Positions 8,289 through 10,457 of a DNA stretch of 10,457 nucleotides are shown here, piece by piece. The DNA is from Euperipatoides rowelli (Eukaryota > Onychophora > Udeonychophora > Euonychophora > Peripatopsidae). The notes beneath the pieces are model-generated. The model ran no database searches and was not told the DNA's origin. It saw nothing but the letters and a program-made list of their open reading frames with translations. The translations under genes were made by a program, and so were the position numbers. The stretch lies in the NCBI GenBank assembly GCA_003024985.2, contig PXIH01S0019259.1, one strand, 5' to 3'. Within the stretch, counting starts at the first letter, position 1. Every line of letters starts with the position of its first letter.

Positions 8289-9115
8289 ATATGATAAATT
8301 TAAATCTGTATTTAGGTCAGGAGATGAATGTTGCAATTTAAATTATTTTAAGTCCAGATACAAGAGTATATCAGAATTGAATATGAATAGAAATATTAGA
8401 ATGTTCAATGAAGGCATAGAAGTTCGATTTAATTTAATTTATTCCAGATGCACTGTAATACAGTCATGATAAACATTTATCTTAACACATGTATAAAGAA
8501 GCAAAATGCTACCGCACAGACAGGAGAATCCTTTAATTGCAGTATACTTTACAATTTAATTCAGTATTTATAGTATATCTATAATCATTTTACACAAGAG
8601 AAAATTATAATTGTTAGTCAACTATCAATTGCTTCGAATATGCTAGTGTTATACTATACAGCATGCTCGAGTAGAATTATTTTTTTATGAATATAATTAG
8701 ATTTAGAGATTCTTCATTAGCTATGCCTTATTAATGTTTATTAGAAAATTAGCATATATATTTATTAAATGACTACTCTAAGTTGTAACTGTTAATTAGA
8801 TTGTGTATCTTTACTTGCTAACTAAAGACATAACAACTGGCGGTGACGAGATTATTATTATGGAAAATATTAATTGCGCAAGATTTCCTTAATGCTGTAA
8901 TTCCTGACAGATGGATTGAGAAGGTGGTCTAACACCATGGTCACCTACAGTCACCGTACATAACCTTTTCCTATAGGTTATGTCAATATGTGATGTGTTA
9001 TTGCACATGAGAATAACAAATGCTATTGCAGCTATCTCTGAAGAGCTGTTAAGCAAAACATGGTGAGAAATTGAATATTTACTGAACAAACAGCATTCAT
9101 GTAGAAGTGTAATAA
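8289..9115. other. AT-rich spacer without recognisable gene
   Basis: About 0.8 kb of AT-rich DNA. The 66-residue minus-strand frame at 8889-9089 has no motif, no neighbours and no codon pattern that separates it from chance, so it is not annotated as a gene. No transposon ends were seen. Confidence 0.5.
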
Positions 9116-9404
9116 CTTAATGAGTTAGAAGTGTCTAAAAACGGGCAACAATAATCCATTTAACCCCATTTGTAACATCTGCACATCTATTTTCGTCAAT
9201 ACGGAAAGGCTGATGTAAGTTGTTCAAAATTGTCGAAATCGATTAAAAGGATTATTTCATCTCTAGATTATCATAGGGTTGGGGCACAGTAGGAGTTAGG
9301 GTTCAGGGCTATGGTAAGGTTAAGACTGTAAATTTAAAAACAATGCTGCAATCCATACCGTAAATTGGGACTTATTATTGCCTGTTTCTAGACGCTCTTA
9401 ATGA
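9116..9404. mobile_element. TIR element (MITE-like), probable 8-bp TSD, family uncertain
   Basis: Positions 9130-9153 read AGTGTCTAAAAACGGGCAA followed by CAATA. The complement of 9373-9396 reads AGCGTCTAGAAACAGGCAA followed by TAATA. That is 20 of 24 positions identical, and all four differences are transitions. CTTAATGA occurs at 9116-9123 and 9397-9404. On the right it abuts the inverted repeat; on the left six extra bases (GTTAGA) separate it, so the boundary is slightly untidy. An 8-bp duplication would suggest hAT, but the ends lack the usual CAG/TAG start. The interior 9174-9243 matches, inverted, a segment of the hAT-like element at 5413-5845. No coding capacity. Confidence 0.58.
9274..9325 (+). 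repeat. Degenerate TTAGGG-like tract
   Basis: About 50 bases of G-rich sequence contain AGGGTT, AGTTAGGGTT, CAGGGCTA and AAGGTTAAG in succession, as expected for a decayed GGGTTA-type array. It lies inside the TIR element 9124-9396. Only one unit (TTAGGG at 9296-9301) is exact, so an origin from telomeric repeat is uncertain. Confidence 0.4.
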
Positions 9405-10457
9405 TTTCGCCTATCTTTTCCAACAGAAAGTTCATTGCTACCTATAATGTTTTTTAATGAATTTTTGTAATGAGGAAAAGACTTTATTTCATATATTTGT
9501 TCAAAAAGTCTTTTTTTTTCTTCCCTTTAATGTATTATGTTCTTTTAACTGATGAAATCTTAATTAGTCATTATAATAAATTCATGATAAAACTCTTAAT
9601 TAAATTTTTCAAAAAGATATTTCCACAAACAAATTATCTGACTATTTGTTAATAAAGGAAGCAATTAAAAGTAATTCAATGAAATTTGAATAGCCAATTG
9701 AATTAAGGTTAATAATTTACTGCTTTGTCATACTTTCCACACAGTGTTAGATTTCTATCATGAATATAGATTTTGTAATTTCCAAAACTAAAGATTTGTC
9801 TGTTCTCCCTAATGAATTGAGAGAAGAAAAAAGGATTTTTTTTTTTAGATATTCCACTTTTATTTAACAATATAGCAGCTCAACTTATAACAAATTGAAA
9901 TATTCATAAGTCAGAAACTTCTGCAAGAGGAAAAAAAAAAACACAACAGAAATGTGTCAAAAAAAAAATTAATTTAATATCACAAATCTACACATTAATA
10001 ATTTTTTTTCTTCAATTTTGTAACAGTTGTATGAAGAAGAAAAAATTTATCCCAGATGATAAAAGCTGAACACTTTTAACGTTTAATTCAATTTCTGACA
10101 ATTTTTTTTTTAAAAAAAAAAAATCAAAATATTAATTTTATTAGAAGTCAGAAATTCATCCCAATAGATTGGTGAGCCGCTGTTTTTTTCTTAATGCAGA
10201 AGTGTAAAATATTCTTATTTAGGAGTTAAAATACCCTTGAGAAACGAATATTTAGATAAGAGGAAAATTTAATTTTGGGAATAAAGTGAGAAAAAGAGTT
10301 ATTACAGTAACAATGATTTTGATTGTTGATCAATAGATTCCCTTCCCTGCAATCTTTTGAAATGACTCCTTGCTTCATCTGTGCACTTTTATTTAGGGCT
10401 TTGATGATTTTATGGTGCCACTACAACTAAACTTAACCCTATAAATATTATATATAT
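9405..10457. other. AT-rich spacer without recognisable gene
   Basis: About 1 kb, extremely AT-rich, with many poly-A and poly-T runs. The 60-residue frame at 9470-9652 is rich in Phe, Lys, Leu and Ile, as random AT-rich DNA gives. It starts and stops without any supporting signal and is not called. Confidence 0.5.
10090..10156. repeat. Inverted repeat around a T10A12 palindrome
   Basis: AATTTCTGAC at 10090-10099 is perfectly complementary to GTCAGAAATT at 10147-10156. Between them lies T10 at 10102-10111 followed directly by A12 at 10112-10123, itself self-complementary. A nested hairpin is possible. It could be a MITE trace or a chance product of AT-rich sequence; no duplication was found next to it. 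Confidence 0.5.

Noticed and set aside
8889-9089. 66-residue minus-strand frame
   Set aside because: Short, without motifs, splice context or supporting neighbours; expected by chance.
9470-9652. 60-residue plus-strand frame rich in Phe, Ile and Lys
   Set aside because: Its composition is that of random AT-rich DNA; there are no motifs.

Overview
The window is non-coding nuclear DNA from a eukaryote, most likely an invertebrate animal. The evidence is very low GC by eye, long poly-A/poly-T tracts, microsatellites, two minisatellite-type arrays, several non-autonomous DNA transposons with target-site duplications, and decayed non-LTR and LTR retrotransposon pieces. There is no convincing intact gene. 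All open frames are short and are explained by low-complexity sequence, tandem repeats or transposon remnants. I cannot name the species; the mix of CR1-like, Gypsy, hAT and PIF/Harbinger-like families is widespread in molluscs, cnidarians and other animals.

Layout from left to right. 1-108: one end of a PIF/Harbinger-like foldback MITE, cut by the window edge. 112-1142: AT-rich spacer. 1143-1458: a 300-bp hAT-like MITE (1151-1450) with a perfect 8-bp duplication. 1589-1926, minus strand: the C-terminal part of a CR1-like LINE reverse transcriptase, frameshifted. 2267-2524, plus strand: a possible second, poorly preserved LINE fragment. 2564-3211, plus strand: the 3' end of a Ty3/Gypsy element (integrase C-terminus, polypurine tract, LTR). 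3212-4363: AT-rich spacer. 4364-4690: a 14-unit, ~23-bp minisatellite. 4691-5404: spacer.

5405-5853: a 433-bp hAT-like MITE with a perfect 8-bp duplication. 5854-6158: spacer with a small hairpin. 6159-6749: a ~82-bp satellite-like array of about seven and a half units. 6750-7936: spacer. 7937-8288: a complete 346-bp PIF/Harbinger-like MITE related to the partial copy at position 1. 8289-9115: spacer. 9116-9404: another TIR element that shares an internal segment with the 5413-5845 element and carries a decayed TTAGGG-like tract. 9405-10457: AT-rich spacer with a long T/A hairpin.

The parts do not work together as a system. The window is best read as a transposon-littered intergenic or intronic segment. 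The observations most worth following up are the MITEs, which have clear boundaries, the shared core between two MITEs with different ends, and the two tandem arrays. I found no rRNA, credible tRNA, CRISPR or prokaryotic-type operon.
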